Assembly: GCA_017302715.1 (NCBI GenBank)
Contig: JAFLCD010000002.1
Location: forward strand, 222,831 to 286,830
Source: Deltaproteobacteria bacterium
GTDB taxonomy: Bacteria > Bdellovibrionota > UBA2394
Direction of reading: 5' to 3'
DNA: 64,000 bases
In this document: piece after piece, positions 26,708 to 35,437 of the stretch
How the letters are laid out: the number at the start of each line of letters is the position of its first letter
Position numbering within the stretch: the first letter of the stretch is position 1
Position numbers and translations under genes: made by a program
The notes under the pieces: generated by a model
What the model saw: only the letters and a program-made list of their open reading frames with translations
Database searches by the model: none
What the model was told of the DNA's origin: nothing

Positions 26708-28123
26708 GTGAGCTCAGAGTCAAAACAGTGGCGCTCCTTTCGTGCTATAAGTTTAAAAATCTCCCAAATCTTCTCGTTATCGTTGGTGCTCAGCGTTAGT
26801 TTTTTGACAGCTGCCCCTGAAACACTGATGGTGAGCTTGCCAGAGCTGCTCGCGAGGGCTGAAAAAAATGCGGCCTTAGTAAAAGACTTCAACGCTTTGC
26901 GTAGGTCGGCGGAATTAAAAATTACTCAAGTCGAAACCAATCGATGGTTAAGTTCTCTCGAGCTCAAAGTGATTGGTGGAGTAGTTCCGGATGCAAAAAT
27001 AGATACGTCTGTTCCTGTTCCTTACAATGTCAGCGGTGCGAGCGACGGAAAATCATTTTCGAATCTTGGCCCCTTCACTCGAGTGGAGATAGAAGCCGTT
27101 CAACCTATTTTTACGTTTGGTAAAATTTCTGGATACGCAGAGATGGCAAGCCACGCTCCTGAACTTGCTAGCCTCGAAAATAAAAAGAAACTTGGAGAGG
27201 TTCGTAGTCTTGTAAAACGAGCTTACTATACTTTGCTTCTAGCGACTGATTCGAGCGCGATTTTAAATGAAGTACAGTCGAAGTTGAATGATGCTTCTGA
27301 AAAAGTAGAAGAGCTTCTCATTAAAAACGCAGACAATGTTTCGGAAATTGATCGATTAAAAATTCGCGTGTTTTTAGCGGACGTAAAAAATCGCGCACTC
27401 GATGCAGATCGAGGAATAAAATTATCTCGCTCGGCTTTGAGTGAACTTTCAAGTTTGGCTGGAGATTGGGAGCTCGATCAAAAAACTTTGCAGGCCGAAA
27501 AATTAGCCGATCCAAATAAAGCCGACATTATCAGTATCGCTCTTCGCGCGAAACCTGAGCTCAATCAATTGCAGCAAGTTATTCAGGTAAAGAAGGCCGA
27601 AAAGAAAGTGGTGATGTCGGATTATTTTCCTACGATTTTTGCAGGCGGAAAGATTGAATATGCGTCGGCACCGGGACGAACTGATGTCTCTAATCCGTTT
27701 TTAAAAAATGATTTTAATTATTTTAATATGGGCGTGATCTTGGGTCTTAAGCAGGACCTAGGATTTCATCGCACCTATAATAAGGTGGATGCTGTTTCGG
27801 CTGAAATCGAAAGGATGTCGGCCTTATTCATTCAATTAGAGGTTAAAACTCGATTAGACGCTGAAAGGTCCTTTGAAGAGGCAGTTTCGGCTCAGGAAGG
27901 AATCAAGATCAACGAAGATGGCTTTAGAGCAGCTCGGTCTTGGTTAACGTCAGCGGGTTTGTCTTTTAATTTAGGCACTTCAGAGACTAAGGATGTTTTG
28001 GAGTCTTTTGCAGCGTATTTCAAGGCTCGTGCTGACCTGATAAAGAGCGTTTATACGCTTAATCTGGCTTTGACAGACCTTTCCCAGACGATTGGGGTAG
28101 AGGTCGTAGACCGCCTTAAATAA
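26708..28123 (+). CDS. TolC-family outer membrane efflux protein
   Basis: 471 residues with a signal sequence (LSLVLSVSFLTAAP). The rest shows the long amphipathic helices and paired repeat layout of outer-membrane efflux proteins (two OEP halves, beginning around LPELLARAEKNA and again after ALRAKPELNQLQQ). TolC channels export drugs or type-I secretion substrates. No inner-membrane partner is adjacent, so it probably serves a system elsewhere. GTG 26708 is the start; no Shine-Dalgarno is visible. A terminator follows at 28156. Confidence 0.85.
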   Translation: MSSESKQWRSFRAISLKISQIFSLSLVLSVSFLTAAPETLMVSLPELLARAEKNAALVKDFNALRRSAELKITQVETNRWLSSLELKVIGGVVPDAKIDTSVPVPYNVSGASDGKSFSNLGPFTRVEIEAVQPIFTFGKISGYAEMASHAPELASLENKKKLGEVRSLVKRAYYTLLLATDSSAILNEVQSKLNDASEKVEELLIKNADNVSEIDRLKIRVFLADVKNRALDADRGIKLSRSALSELSSLAGDWELDQKTLQAEKLADPNKADIISIALRAKPELNQLQQVIQVKKAEKKVVMSDYFPTIFAGGKIEYASAPGRTDVSNPFLKNDFNYFNMGVILGLKQDLGFHRTYNKVDAVSAEIERMSALFIQLEVKTRLDAERSFEEAVSAQEGIKINEDGFRAARSWLTSAGLSFNLGTSETKDVLESFAAYFKARADLIKSVYTLNLALTDLSQTIGVEVVDRLK

Positions 28124-28155
28124 ACTTCGATTTTTCACCAAATGCACCATCACGT

Positions 28156-28184
28156 AAAAGCAACCTTAGGGGTTGTTTTTTTTT
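28156..28184 (+). terminator. Intrinsic terminator after the TolC-family gene
   Basis: Hairpin CAACC/GGTTG with loop TTAGG, followed by a run of nine T. It supports starting inositol-phosphate synthase downstream of this point. Confidence 0.75.
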
Positions 28185-28201
28185 GCATGGCATCTTACAA
28201 A
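28173..28201 (+). promoter_or_regulatory. Putative promoter of inositol-phosphate synthase
   Basis: TTGTTT (28173-28178), 17-base spacer, TACAAA (28196-28201); ATG 28211 is nine bases after the -10 with no Shine-Dalgarno. The -35 overlaps the upstream terminator. Confidence 0.35.
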
Positions 28202-28210
28202 GACACGGTT

Positions 28211-29335
28211 ATGCAAAAAGACTTAAGCCCATCAAAAAAGATCAGACTCGCTGTTGTAGGCGTTGGAAATTGTGCCAGTTCGTTAATCCAAGGCCTCGAA
28301 TATTATCGTCAAGCTTCGTCCGATGTGAAGAAAAGCCATATTGGTCTTATGCACTATGATTTAGGTGGATATACACCCGAGTCCATCGAGATCGTTGCCG
28401 CTATCGATATCGATAAGCGCAAAGTCGGTCAGCCTTTAGAGAAAGCGATTTATGCACAACCAAACTGTACGAAACAAATTGTTTCTGAGGTTCCGGCGAC
28501 CGGTGTCACCGTTCAAATGGGTACAGCTTTAGATGGGATTTCTCCACATATGGCAGAATATCCTGAGCATCAAAGCTTTCGTATCTCCGATGCGAAGCCT
28601 GTCGATGTCGTTCAAGTTTTAAAAGATACAAAAGCGGAAGTGATGGTTTGTTATTTACCTGTGGGTAGCGAGCAAGCTGTTCGTTTTTATGCTCAAGCAT
28701 GTTTGGATGCGAAAGTAGGAATGGTTAATTGCATGCCTGTTTTCATCGCTTCAAATCCTGAGTGGGCTGCAAAATTTAAAGCAGCAGGCGTTCCAATTGT
28801 TGGCGATGATATCAAGAGCCAAGTGGGCGCGACCATTGTGCACCGAGTTCTCGCGAAACTTTTCAATGATCGTGGCGTAAAATTAGAGCGCACTTATCAA
28901 TTGAATACCGGTGGAAACACTGACTTCTTAAATATGCTCAATCAACATCGATTGAAGTCGAAGAAAATTTCTAAAACCGAAGCTGTCCAATCTCAACTTT
29001 CTGAGCCACTTGAGGCAGATAATATTCATATCGGCCCTTCGGATTATGTTCCTTTTCAAAAAGACAACAAACTTTGTTTCTTGAGAATGGAAGGCACAGG
29101 CTTTGCAGGAATTCCACTTCATTTAGAAATGAGACTTTCGGTGGAAGATTCTCCTAACTCCGCTGGAGTCGCGATCGATGCCGTTCGTTGCATTAAACTT
29201 GCGCTCGATAGAAAAGTTTCTGGTCCGCTAACCTCCATTTCTTCGTACACGATGAAGCATCCTCCTGTTCAATTTTCGGATGCAATCGCTCACGATAATG
29301 TAGAGTCCTATATTGCCGGCCGAATCGAAGCTTAA
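28211..29335 (+). CDS. ino1: myo-Inositol-1-phosphate synthase (actinobacterial/archaeal type)
   Basis: 374 residues from ATG 28211. An upstream in-frame extension is rejected because it spans the terminator at 28156. The Rossmann motif VVGVGNCASSL is near the N-terminus. VPIVGDDIKSQVGATIVHR and TYQLNTGGNTDF blocks are diagnostic of the inositol-3-phosphate synthase family, which makes inositol phosphate from glucose 6-phosphate. Its stop lies inside the next gene, a CDP-alcohol phosphatidyltransferase, so the inositol phosphate is most likely used for lipid synthesis. Confidence 0.92.
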   Translation: MQKDLSPSKKIRLAVVGVGNCASSLIQGLEYYRQASSDVKKSHIGLMHYDLGGYTPESIEIVAAIDIDKRKVGQPLEKAIYAQPNCTKQIVSEVPATGVTVQMGTALDGISPHMAEYPEHQSFRISDAKPVDVVQVLKDTKAEVMVCYLPVGSEQAVRFYAQACLDAKVGMVNCMPVFIASNPEWAAKFKAAGVPIVGDDIKSQVGATIVHRVLAKLFNDRGVKLERTYQLNTGGNTDFLNMLNQHRLKSKKISKTEAVQSQLSEPLEADNIHIGPSDYVPFQKDNKLCFLRMEGTGFAGIPLHLEMRLSVEDSPNSAGVAIDAVRCIKLALDRKVSGPLTSISSYTMKHPPVQFSDAIAHDNVESYIAGRIEA

Positions 29336-30047
29336 TATTTCTACGGAATCTTCGTCAGCTAACTCTGAGGTCGATGCGGGAAAACTCGCAGGCTCTCGTT
29401 TTATTTCTGCAGGCCTTAAAGAATTTTGGGTGCAGGATCTAATGAACCCCATCGAAAATTTTTGCATTCGCGCGAAGTTCACTCCCAACCAAATCACGAT
29501 CGCCGGTTTAATTTTGTCGTTTGTTGCTTCGTTTTTATTCGCTACTCATCATCTTATTTTAGGTGGTTGGATGATCATCTTGAGTGGCTGCTGTGATTTT
29601 TTGGATGGTCGTATAGCAAGGCGACTTCAATTGAAAACTCAATCAGGAGCTTTTTTTGATTCGGTAATGGATCGTTATATGGATACGGCTGTTTTGTGTG
29701 GATTGGCTTATTTGTTTCGAGACTCGTGGGTACTTCTTTTAGTTTTTTTGGCGATTATTGGAACCGTAGCCACTCCTTATATTCGAGCGAAGTCTGAAAG
29801 TCTGGGGCTCGATGGGGCAGGCGGAGAGATGCAAAGACCTGAGCGTATCGTTTATATTGGCATTGGAGCGATGCTTTCGGGATATTTGGGATGTCTGATG
29901 TATCCGTTTTTAAGTCCTGGCGAAGAGATTCCCCCTTATTTTTTGATCATCGGTTTGAGTGTGGTGGCATTTATGTCGAACAAAGTTGCCCTAGATCGTT
30001 TTTTCAAAACTTTTAATGCACTTAAAGCAACAGACAATCGTAAGTGA
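29313..30047 (+). CDS. CDP-alcohol phosphatidyltransferase (phosphatidylinositol-phosphate synthase-like)
   Basis: 244 residues, about six membrane helices. The full family motif is present at about 95-120: D95-xx-DG-xx-AR, Gly112, D116 and D120 (DFLDGRIARR then FFDSVMD). TTG 29313 overlaps the inositol-phosphate synthase gene by 23 bases, so the two are translated together. The joint locus suggests the enzyme joins CDP-diacylglycerol to inositol phosphate. The family also makes phosphatidylglycerol phosphate and other head groups, so the acceptor is inference from context. Confidence 0.88.
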   Translation: MPAESKLNISTESSSANSEVDAGKLAGSRFISAGLKEFWVQDLMNPIENFCIRAKFTPNQITIAGLILSFVASFLFATHHLILGGWMIILSGCCDFLDGRIARRLQLKTQSGAFFDSVMDRYMDTAVLCGLAYLFRDSWVLLLVFLAIIGTVATPYIRAKSESLGLDGAGGEMQRPERIVYIGIGAMLSGYLGCLMYPFLSPGEEIPPYFLIIGLSVVAFMSNKVALDRFFKTFNALKATDNRK

Positions 30048-30125
30048 TCTTACGTAATCACTTCTAAATACCCATAGAAAAATAAAATTCGAATGTTTAA
30101 AATCCTTAGAGAAAGAGGATTTTTT

Positions 30126-30824
30126 ATGACTTTATTTTCTATTTTAGGAGTTTTGATTGCCGTAGCTGGAGCAGATGTGAGCAAGCCCACTCCTATTGAA
30201 GGTTCACAAATTTTATCGACGACTTACAAAATTGAGCCGGGATCAGCTTCAGAATTTCTTATTCAAAATACAATAGCTTTAGAAAAATTGGTGGCGGGAA
30301 TCGATAAGGCAAAAGGTGAAGACGCTAAGAAAAAGGAAGCTGCGATCAAGAGTTTAGTTTCGGGAATTTTAGATCTTGATGTGCTGGGTCGTCGCGCACT
30401 GATTACTTATTGGGATGAGGTAAATAAAACGGCAAATGGAAAAAAACTTCTTTCGCAATACATGGCGACATTTAAAAAATTGGTGGAAGAAAATTATTTA
30501 GAAAAAGCTCGTCAGTATGTGAATGGTAAATATCAAATTCCTTTAACGGGCGAAGAGAAAACCGCAAAAGGTTCTAAGATCACCGCGAAAATTAAAAAAA
30601 CGGACGTCGATCTCTTGGTGGAGTTTTATGTCGTGAAGGGCGATAAGGGCTGGAGGGTGGTGGATATCAAATTGGACGACACCTCTTTAGAAGAAACTTA
30701 TCGCGGAAGTTTTAATCGCATCATCAAGAAAAAAGGCGGCATTGAAGCGGGCTTACCTGAGTTGATTGCGGTGATGGATAAACGTCTGCAAGAACTAAAA
30801 AAAGGTAAGGCCACGAGTATTTGA
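30126..30824 (+). CDS. MlaC-family (toluene tolerance Ttg2D) periplasmic protein
   Basis: 232 residues from ATG 30126, chosen over an upstream in-frame ATG (30093) because a good AGAGG ribosome site precedes it and a signal peptide (MTLFSILGVLIAVAGA) starts there. The MlaC layout follows, including FKKLVEENYLEKARQY, VEFYVVKGDKGWRVVDIKLDD and a C-terminal YRGSFNRIIKKKGG block. MlaC carries phospholipid between the outer and inner membranes with MlaFEDB. None of those partners is in the window. Confidence 0.8.
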   Translation: MTLFSILGVLIAVAGADVSKPTPIEGSQILSTTYKIEPGSASEFLIQNTIALEKLVAGIDKAKGEDAKKKEAAIKSLVSGILDLDVLGRRALITYWDEVNKTANGKKLLSQYMATFKKLVEENYLEKARQYVNGKYQIPLTGEEKTAKGSKITAKIKKTDVDLLVEFYVVKGDKGWRVVDIKLDDTSLEETYRGSFNRIIKKKGGIEAGLPELIAVMDKRLQELKKGKATSI

Positions 30825-30831
30825 TTTTTTT

Positions 30832-30848
30832 GGGTCGGGGCCCGACCC
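30832..30848. repeat. GGGTCGGG palindrome
   Basis: Arms GGGTCGGG / CCCGACCC around a single G, in the 39-base gap between the MlaC-like and transglutaminase genes. It shares its CCCGACCCCTT with the tandem repeat at 19632. Confidence 0.55.
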
Positions 30849-30863
30849 CTTCTGGAGAAAATA

Positions 30864-32303
30864 ATGAAAAAGTTTAATTTTTTAGTTTTAGGATTGATGT
30901 TCTCTGTATTTTCTTTGCAGGCTGCGGATTCTGTTCCTGCCTTTCTCAAAAATTTTCCCACCGAGTCTTTTCATAAACTTGTGAGTGGAAATCAGGTTAT
31001 CGGAAAAACTTTATTTCATTGGAAACCAGAGAATGGATATCTTTTTTTCAAAGAAGATTCAGAAATGCAACTCACTCTGTTTAAAAAACCCCAAATCATT
31101 ACGACTTCGATTGGTGTTTGGACAAACGATAAAATGGAGATTCAAAAATTTAATTTCACGATGAAAAGTTTGGAATCTACGATTGAAATCTCTGCCGAAA
31201 GACAGGGTAATATTTTGAAGATGCGGGTCACTCAGGCGGGTAAAGTTCAAACCAAAGATGTAGCTATTCAGGAACCTGTTTTGATGAGTCCAACCATTCG
31301 TCCTTTTTTATTGATGAGAGGTCTGCCTGCAGAAAAAGCAAAATTTGAAGCTTATGTATTAGAGCCTGCGGCCCTGACGACGGTTCCTTTGAGTTTGGAA
31401 CTAACAAAAAAATCAAAAGATCTTTGGACGTTGAAGGTCAGCTATCTTCAACATGATTTGATTAGCGAAATTAATTCGGTTGGAAGTTTGATTAAAGAGA
31501 AATCAGATTTCGCAGGCCTGCCTGTCGAAGCCGTTGCTGTTTCAAAATCTGAAATGTCTTCTATGAAAGTCGTCGGAACAAAAGCAGATCTGGTTGAGCT
31601 TTCAAAAGTTTCTTTTCCTTCTCTGCCAAAGGCTCGAGAGCTCAAATCTTTTTCTGTAAAAATTTCGGGTGTTGATTTGAAAAATTACGAGCTCAATCGA
31701 CATCGACAAAAACTTGATCGAGATATTTTGACGGTTCAGGTAGAGAATCCAGCGATAGAGAGTGCTCCAGCTCAATCTTTGGTTGGAAAAAAAGAGTTCG
31801 AAAAATATCTAGAAGGCGATACTTCGATTCCTGTTTATGATCCCGTGATTCAAAAGAAAGCTCGCGAAATTATCGGAAATGAATCTGATCTTTGGAAGCG
31901 AGCAAAACTTATTTATGATTTTGTTTTTAAAACTTTAGAGAAAACTCCTTTTACAGCAGTCCCCAATGCCATCGAAGCTTTAACTTCGAAGAAAGGTGAC
32001 TGCAAAGAGCATGCAGCTTTATACACCGCCTTAGCTCGTGCGGCGGGAATTCCTACTCGAACGGTCGTTGGACTTGTGTATAGCGATCATTTTTATGGCG
32101 AGCCGGGATTTTATTATCACGCATGGGTTGAAGTTTATACGGGCAAAAATTGGGTCGCGATCGATCCAACTTGGAATCAGATTCCCGCAGACTCCACTCA
32201 TTTGGCTTTCGTAGAAGGCGGATTGGATCAACAAGTTCAAGTGACGGCATTGATGGGTAAAGTAAAACTTTCTCCTGTTGATGCCACTCGCCCAAAGCTT
32301 TGA
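30864..32303 (+). CDS. Exported transglutaminase-like protein
   Basis: 479 residues with a signal peptide (cleavage near LQAADS). Residues 320-450 form a transglutaminase-core domain with the catalytic triad Cys380 (KKGDCKEHA), His419 (YYHAWVEV) and Asp434 (AIDPTWNQ). The N-terminal 300 residues are a beta-rich unknown region. Bacterial relatives are usually amidases or proteases acting on envelope proteins or peptidoglycan. A TGGAGA ribosome site precedes ATG 30864. Confidence 0.88.
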   Translation: MKKFNFLVLGLMFSVFSLQAADSVPAFLKNFPTESFHKLVSGNQVIGKTLFHWKPENGYLFFKEDSEMQLTLFKKPQIITTSIGVWTNDKMEIQKFNFTMKSLESTIEISAERQGNILKMRVTQAGKVQTKDVAIQEPVLMSPTIRPFLLMRGLPAEKAKFEAYVLEPAALTTVPLSLELTKKSKDLWTLKVSYLQHDLISEINSVGSLIKEKSDFAGLPVEAVAVSKSEMSSMKVVGTKADLVELSKVSFPSLPKARELKSFSVKISGVDLKNYELNRHRQKLDRDILTVQVENPAIESAPAQSLVGKKEFEKYLEGDTSIPVYDPVIQKKAREIIGNESDLWKRAKLIYDFVFKTLEKTPFTAVPNAIEALTSKKGDCKEHAALYTALARAAGIPTRTVVGLVYSDHFYGEPGFYYHAWVEVYTGKNWVAIDPTWNQIPADSTHLAFVEGGLDQQVQVTALMGKVKLSPVDATRPKL

Positions 32304-32314
32304 TTCGATAGCTG

Positions 32315-32344
32315 TTGCTTCTTGAAAGAGATTTGCCTTACAAA
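32315..32344 (+). promoter_or_regulatory. Putative promoter of radA
   Basis: TTGCTT (32315-32320), 18-base spacer, TACAAA (32339-32344), eight bases before ATG 32353, with no Shine-Dalgarno. Confidence 0.4.
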
Positions 32345-32352
32345 AGCTGTAG

Positions 32353-33696
32353 ATGGCTAAACTTAAATCACAACCTTATATCTGTAGTTCTTGTCATACC
32401 TCTTATGCGAAGTGGATGGGACGATGTACGGAGTGCGGAGAACTCAATACGGTTTCAGAAGTTGTTTCGATTACAACGAGCGGACGTTCAACCTCAGCTC
32501 CCGTTCGCTTAGTCGATGTAAAAGACATTCAAAACGATGAAAAAAAATCGACGCATTTAGATTTTCTCAATCGATTGGTGGGCGATGGGATTCCAACAGG
32601 CACTGCTATTTTACTTGCTGGAGAACCGGGAATTGGAAAAAGCACTTTGCTCTTTCAAATGATGGCGCAGCAAAGTGAATCTGTTCTTTATGTTTCGGCT
32701 GAAGAATCCGTTCAGCAAATTTCGAGACGCTTTAAAAGTTTTCCTTCAAAAAATTCGGATCAGCTTTTTATTATTTCTGAAAATCATACGGGCAGAGTTT
32801 TAGAACATATCGATGCGCTCAAGCCTGAAGTCGTAGTGATCGATTCGATTCAGATGATGATGACCGATTCGGAAGATCGCGTAAAAGGTGGGGTCGCGAG
32901 TCTTAAAGAAATCACAGAAGCTTTAGTCAATCGCGCCAAAGAGCGCGGATTTATTTTATGGATCGTGGGTCATGTTAATAAAGATGGTGATATTGCGGGC
33001 CCAAAAACCTTAGAGCATCTGGTAGACACGGTTCTCATTTTTTCGATGGCTGAAGATTCGAGATTGCGTATTTTGCAAACGCAAAAAAACAGATTTGGTC
33101 CTTCGGGTGAACTTGCACTTTTAGAAATGGATGAAAAAGGATTGCGCGAAAAGCAGGAAGGCGATTCTTACTGGGTTCATCAGCGTGATCAAGGCGTCGC
33201 GGGCTGCGCGATTTCTTCGATACTTTTTGGTAGTCGAGTTTTGTCGGTCGAGATTCAGGCTTTAGTGGTGGATAGTTATTTTCCTTCACCAAGAAGAAGC
33301 ACTTCTGGTTTTGAATTTAATCGTTTGTATTTATTACTCGCCGTTTTAGAAAAACGTTTGAAAATTCCGTTTGGAAAAATGGATGTCTACCTCAATGTGG
33401 TGGGTGGATTAAAAATTTCAGATCCCGGAGCAGATCTGGCTGTGGCGGCAGCTTTGGTTTCTGCGCATTCTGAAAAACCTATTCCTAAGCAGACGATTTT
33501 TTGTGGAGAGATTGGACTGACGGGAGAACTTCGACCTGTTGCAGCACTTAAAGATCGCATCCGATCGGCCTCGCAGAGCCATCCCAAAGCTCGTTTTTTG
33601 ACCTCATCGGGAGTGGCCTCAGAGGTGAAAGTAAAAGAGGGATTTCAGGTAAAGGGCTTTGATAGCCTCGAGAAAGCCCTCCAGTCGCTTTCTTAA
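32353..33696 (+). CDS. radA: DNA repair protein RadA/Sms
   Basis: 447 residues, the usual RadA length. A four-Cys zinc finger (C11, C14, C25, C28), Walker A GEPGIGKST at about 90-98, the RadA-specific KNRFG motif at 245-249, and a C-terminal Lon-protease-like domain are all present. RadA is a hexameric helicase that drives branch migration in recombination. It stands between two envelope genes and appears to have its own promoter. Confidence 0.97.
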   Translation: MAKLKSQPYICSSCHTSYAKWMGRCTECGELNTVSEVVSITTSGRSTSAPVRLVDVKDIQNDEKKSTHLDFLNRLVGDGIPTGTAILLAGEPGIGKSTLLFQMMAQQSESVLYVSAEESVQQISRRFKSFPSKNSDQLFIISENHTGRVLEHIDALKPEVVVIDSIQMMMTDSEDRVKGGVASLKEITEALVNRAKERGFILWIVGHVNKDGDIAGPKTLEHLVDTVLIFSMAEDSRLRILQTQKNRFGPSGELALLEMDEKGLREKQEGDSYWVHQRDQGVAGCAISSILFGSRVLSVEIQALVVDSYFPSPRRSTSGFEFNRLYLLLAVLEKRLKIPFGKMDVYLNVVGGLKISDPGADLAVAAALVSAHSEKPIPKQTIFCGEIGLTGELRPVAALKDRIRSASQSHPKARFLTSSGVASEVKVKEGFQVKGFDSLEKALQSLS

Positions 33697-33725
33697 CTAA
33701 CCTAGGATTTTTCGCCTTTTCGGGA

Positions 33726-33731
33726 TAAAAT
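33726..33731 (+). promoter_or_regulatory. Putative -10 element of the MltD-type gene
   Basis: TAAAAT five bases before GTG 33737; no ribosome site. Confidence 0.35.
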
Positions 33732-33736
33732 ATTTT

Positions 33737-35437
33737 GTGCGGATTACGAGGGCTTTAGGGCTATTTGCCATCGTGTTTTCTTTTCTGGGGGTTGAGGCAA
33801 AGACCAATCTTCGTCATCAAGTTTCTTTGCCGTTTCCTCAAGAGCTCAAATTCAAAGTTGAATTCTGGAGAGCTATTTATACCAAGTACTCGACGAAGCA
33901 AGGTGTTCTGCATGATGCGGAAGATTTAAGTATTATTTACGATGCGATTGAACTTCCAAAAAATGGAGACACGGCAGGTGTTGATCAGATGCGAGCCGAG
34001 ATTCGCGAGCATCTTTTTAATATTTTAAGAAAACGCGGTGAAAATCTTACGATGGCAGAACGAAAACTGCTGACGAAATTTCCTGCGAATACTTCTCGCT
34101 CACGACTCCTTCAGGCTACTGAGAATATTCGTTTTCAATTGGGACAATCCGATCGTTTTAAGGCGGGGCTTTTAAGATCTGGTCTCTATATGAAACATAT
34201 CGAAGTGATTTTAGCAGAAGAGGGATTACCCGACTTTATTAAATATCTTCCCCATGTGGAGTCTTCGTATAGCGAACAGGCGATTTCAAAATTTGGTGCT
34301 GCCGGACTTTGGCAGCTGATGCCGCAGACGGGTAAGCAATATCTGAGAGTCGACTATGCGGTCGATGAACGATTGGATCCTTTGCTTGCAACGCATGCTG
34401 CAGCCAAACATTTAGCGCGAGATTTTCAAATGCTGGGAGCGTGGCCTTTGGCACTTACGGCTTACAATCATGGAGCAGGTGGGATCTCGCGAGCAGTGCA
34501 GACTTTAGGAACAACAGATATCGCCGAGATAGCTTTTAGATTTCAAAGTCCAAGTTTTGGTTTTGCATCTCGAAATTTTTACGCTCAGTTTTTGGCAGCG
34601 GTCGATGTGGCAGAGAACTATCGCCGATATTTTGGTGAGCTTCCGATTCCGCAACCTATCGTTTTTGAAGCTGTGACTTTGAAAGAGCCAAAATATTTTC
34701 GAGAATTTTCTCAAAATTATCGTGTGTCTTTAGAAGATTTTAAAAAATTAAATCCTGCACTGCGTTCACCTGTTTATAGTAACCAAAGACCTATTCCTCG
34801 AGGGATGTTGTTGAGAGTTCCGCCGCATTCGCAGAGATTGCCTGAGCTCATTGCTTCTTTAGATAAGCGTGCAATTCCTGCCAAAGCAAAATCTGCGAAA
34901 CTGCCTGAAATTCGCGTAACTAAAACTCCTGCTGCAAAAGATTTAAAGCCCAAGAATGAGGTCGTCGAAATTATTTCGCCTTATCGTATTCAAGATATTG
35001 CAAATGGTAAGGGTTGGATCACTGTAGAAATTAATGAAACGATTTCTCAAATCGCCGAATGGTTGGGAGTTGGTTTAGAGGATTTACGTTCATGGAACGG
35101 AATGGATGCGCAGGCTCAAACCCGTTTAGGGCAGAAATTATTAGTTAAAGTAGATCGCATTAAGGTCGATGAGTTTCAGCAAGTGCGAGAAGATTATCAT
35201 AAGAAAATTAAAGAAGACTTTTTTAGTCAGTACGACGTCGCCAGTTTAACAAATTACGAAGTGCAAAAAGGGGAGAACCTCTGGTCGCTCTGCTATCAGA
35301 AGTTTGATTTACCACCTTGGTTGTTGCAAGAATACAATGTAGGCGTTTCGCTGGTGAACCTAGCACCGGGAACTAAATTAAAGATTCCGGTTCTCAACGA
35401 GAAGCTCGGTGCTCCCATGATTTCCTCTCGACAATAA
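33737..35437 (+). CDS. MltD-type membrane-bound lytic transglycosylase with LysM domains
   Basis: 566 residues. After a signal sequence (FAIVFSFLGVEA), the SLT catalytic domain has Glu175 in HVESSYSEQA followed by FGAAGLWQLMPQTG. Two LysM-like segments follow, at about 430-475 and 505-560 (YEVQKGENLWSLCYQKF). It cleaves peptidoglycan strands with anhydro-muramyl ends. GTG 33737 is the start. The last 60 bases overlap the convergent Maf-type gene on the other strand. Confidence 0.9.
   Translation: MRITRALGLFAIVFSFLGVEAKTNLRHQVSLPFPQELKFKVEFWRAIYTKYSTKQGVLHDAEDLSIIYDAIELPKNGDTAGVDQMRAEIREHLFNILRKRGENLTMAERKLLTKFPANTSRSRLLQATENIRFQLGQSDRFKAGLLRSGLYMKHIEVILAEEGLPDFIKYLPHVESSYSEQAISKFGAAGLWQLMPQTGKQYLRVDYAVDERLDPLLATHAAAKHLARDFQMLGAWPLALTAYNHGAGGISRAVQTLGTTDIAEIAFRFQSPSFGFASRNFYAQFLAAVDVAENYRRYFGELPIPQPIVFEAVTLKEPKYFREFSQNYRVSLEDFKKLNPALRSPVYSNQRPIPRGMLLRVPPHSQRLPELIASLDKRAIPAKAKSAKLPEIRVTKTPAAKDLKPKNEVVEIISPYRIQDIANGKGWITVEINETISQIAEWLGVGLEDLRSWNGMDAQAQTRLGQKLLVKVDRIKVDEFQQVREDYHKKIKEDFFSQYDVASLTNYEVQKGENLWSLCYQKFDLPPWLLQEYNVGVSLVNLAPGTKLKIPVLNEKLGAPMISSRQ

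Noticed and set aside
28142..28210. Longer N-terminus for inositol-phosphate synthase beginning MHHHVKAT
   Set aside because: The extension runs through the terminator hairpin and T-run at 28156-28184; ATG 28211 gives the family N-terminus.
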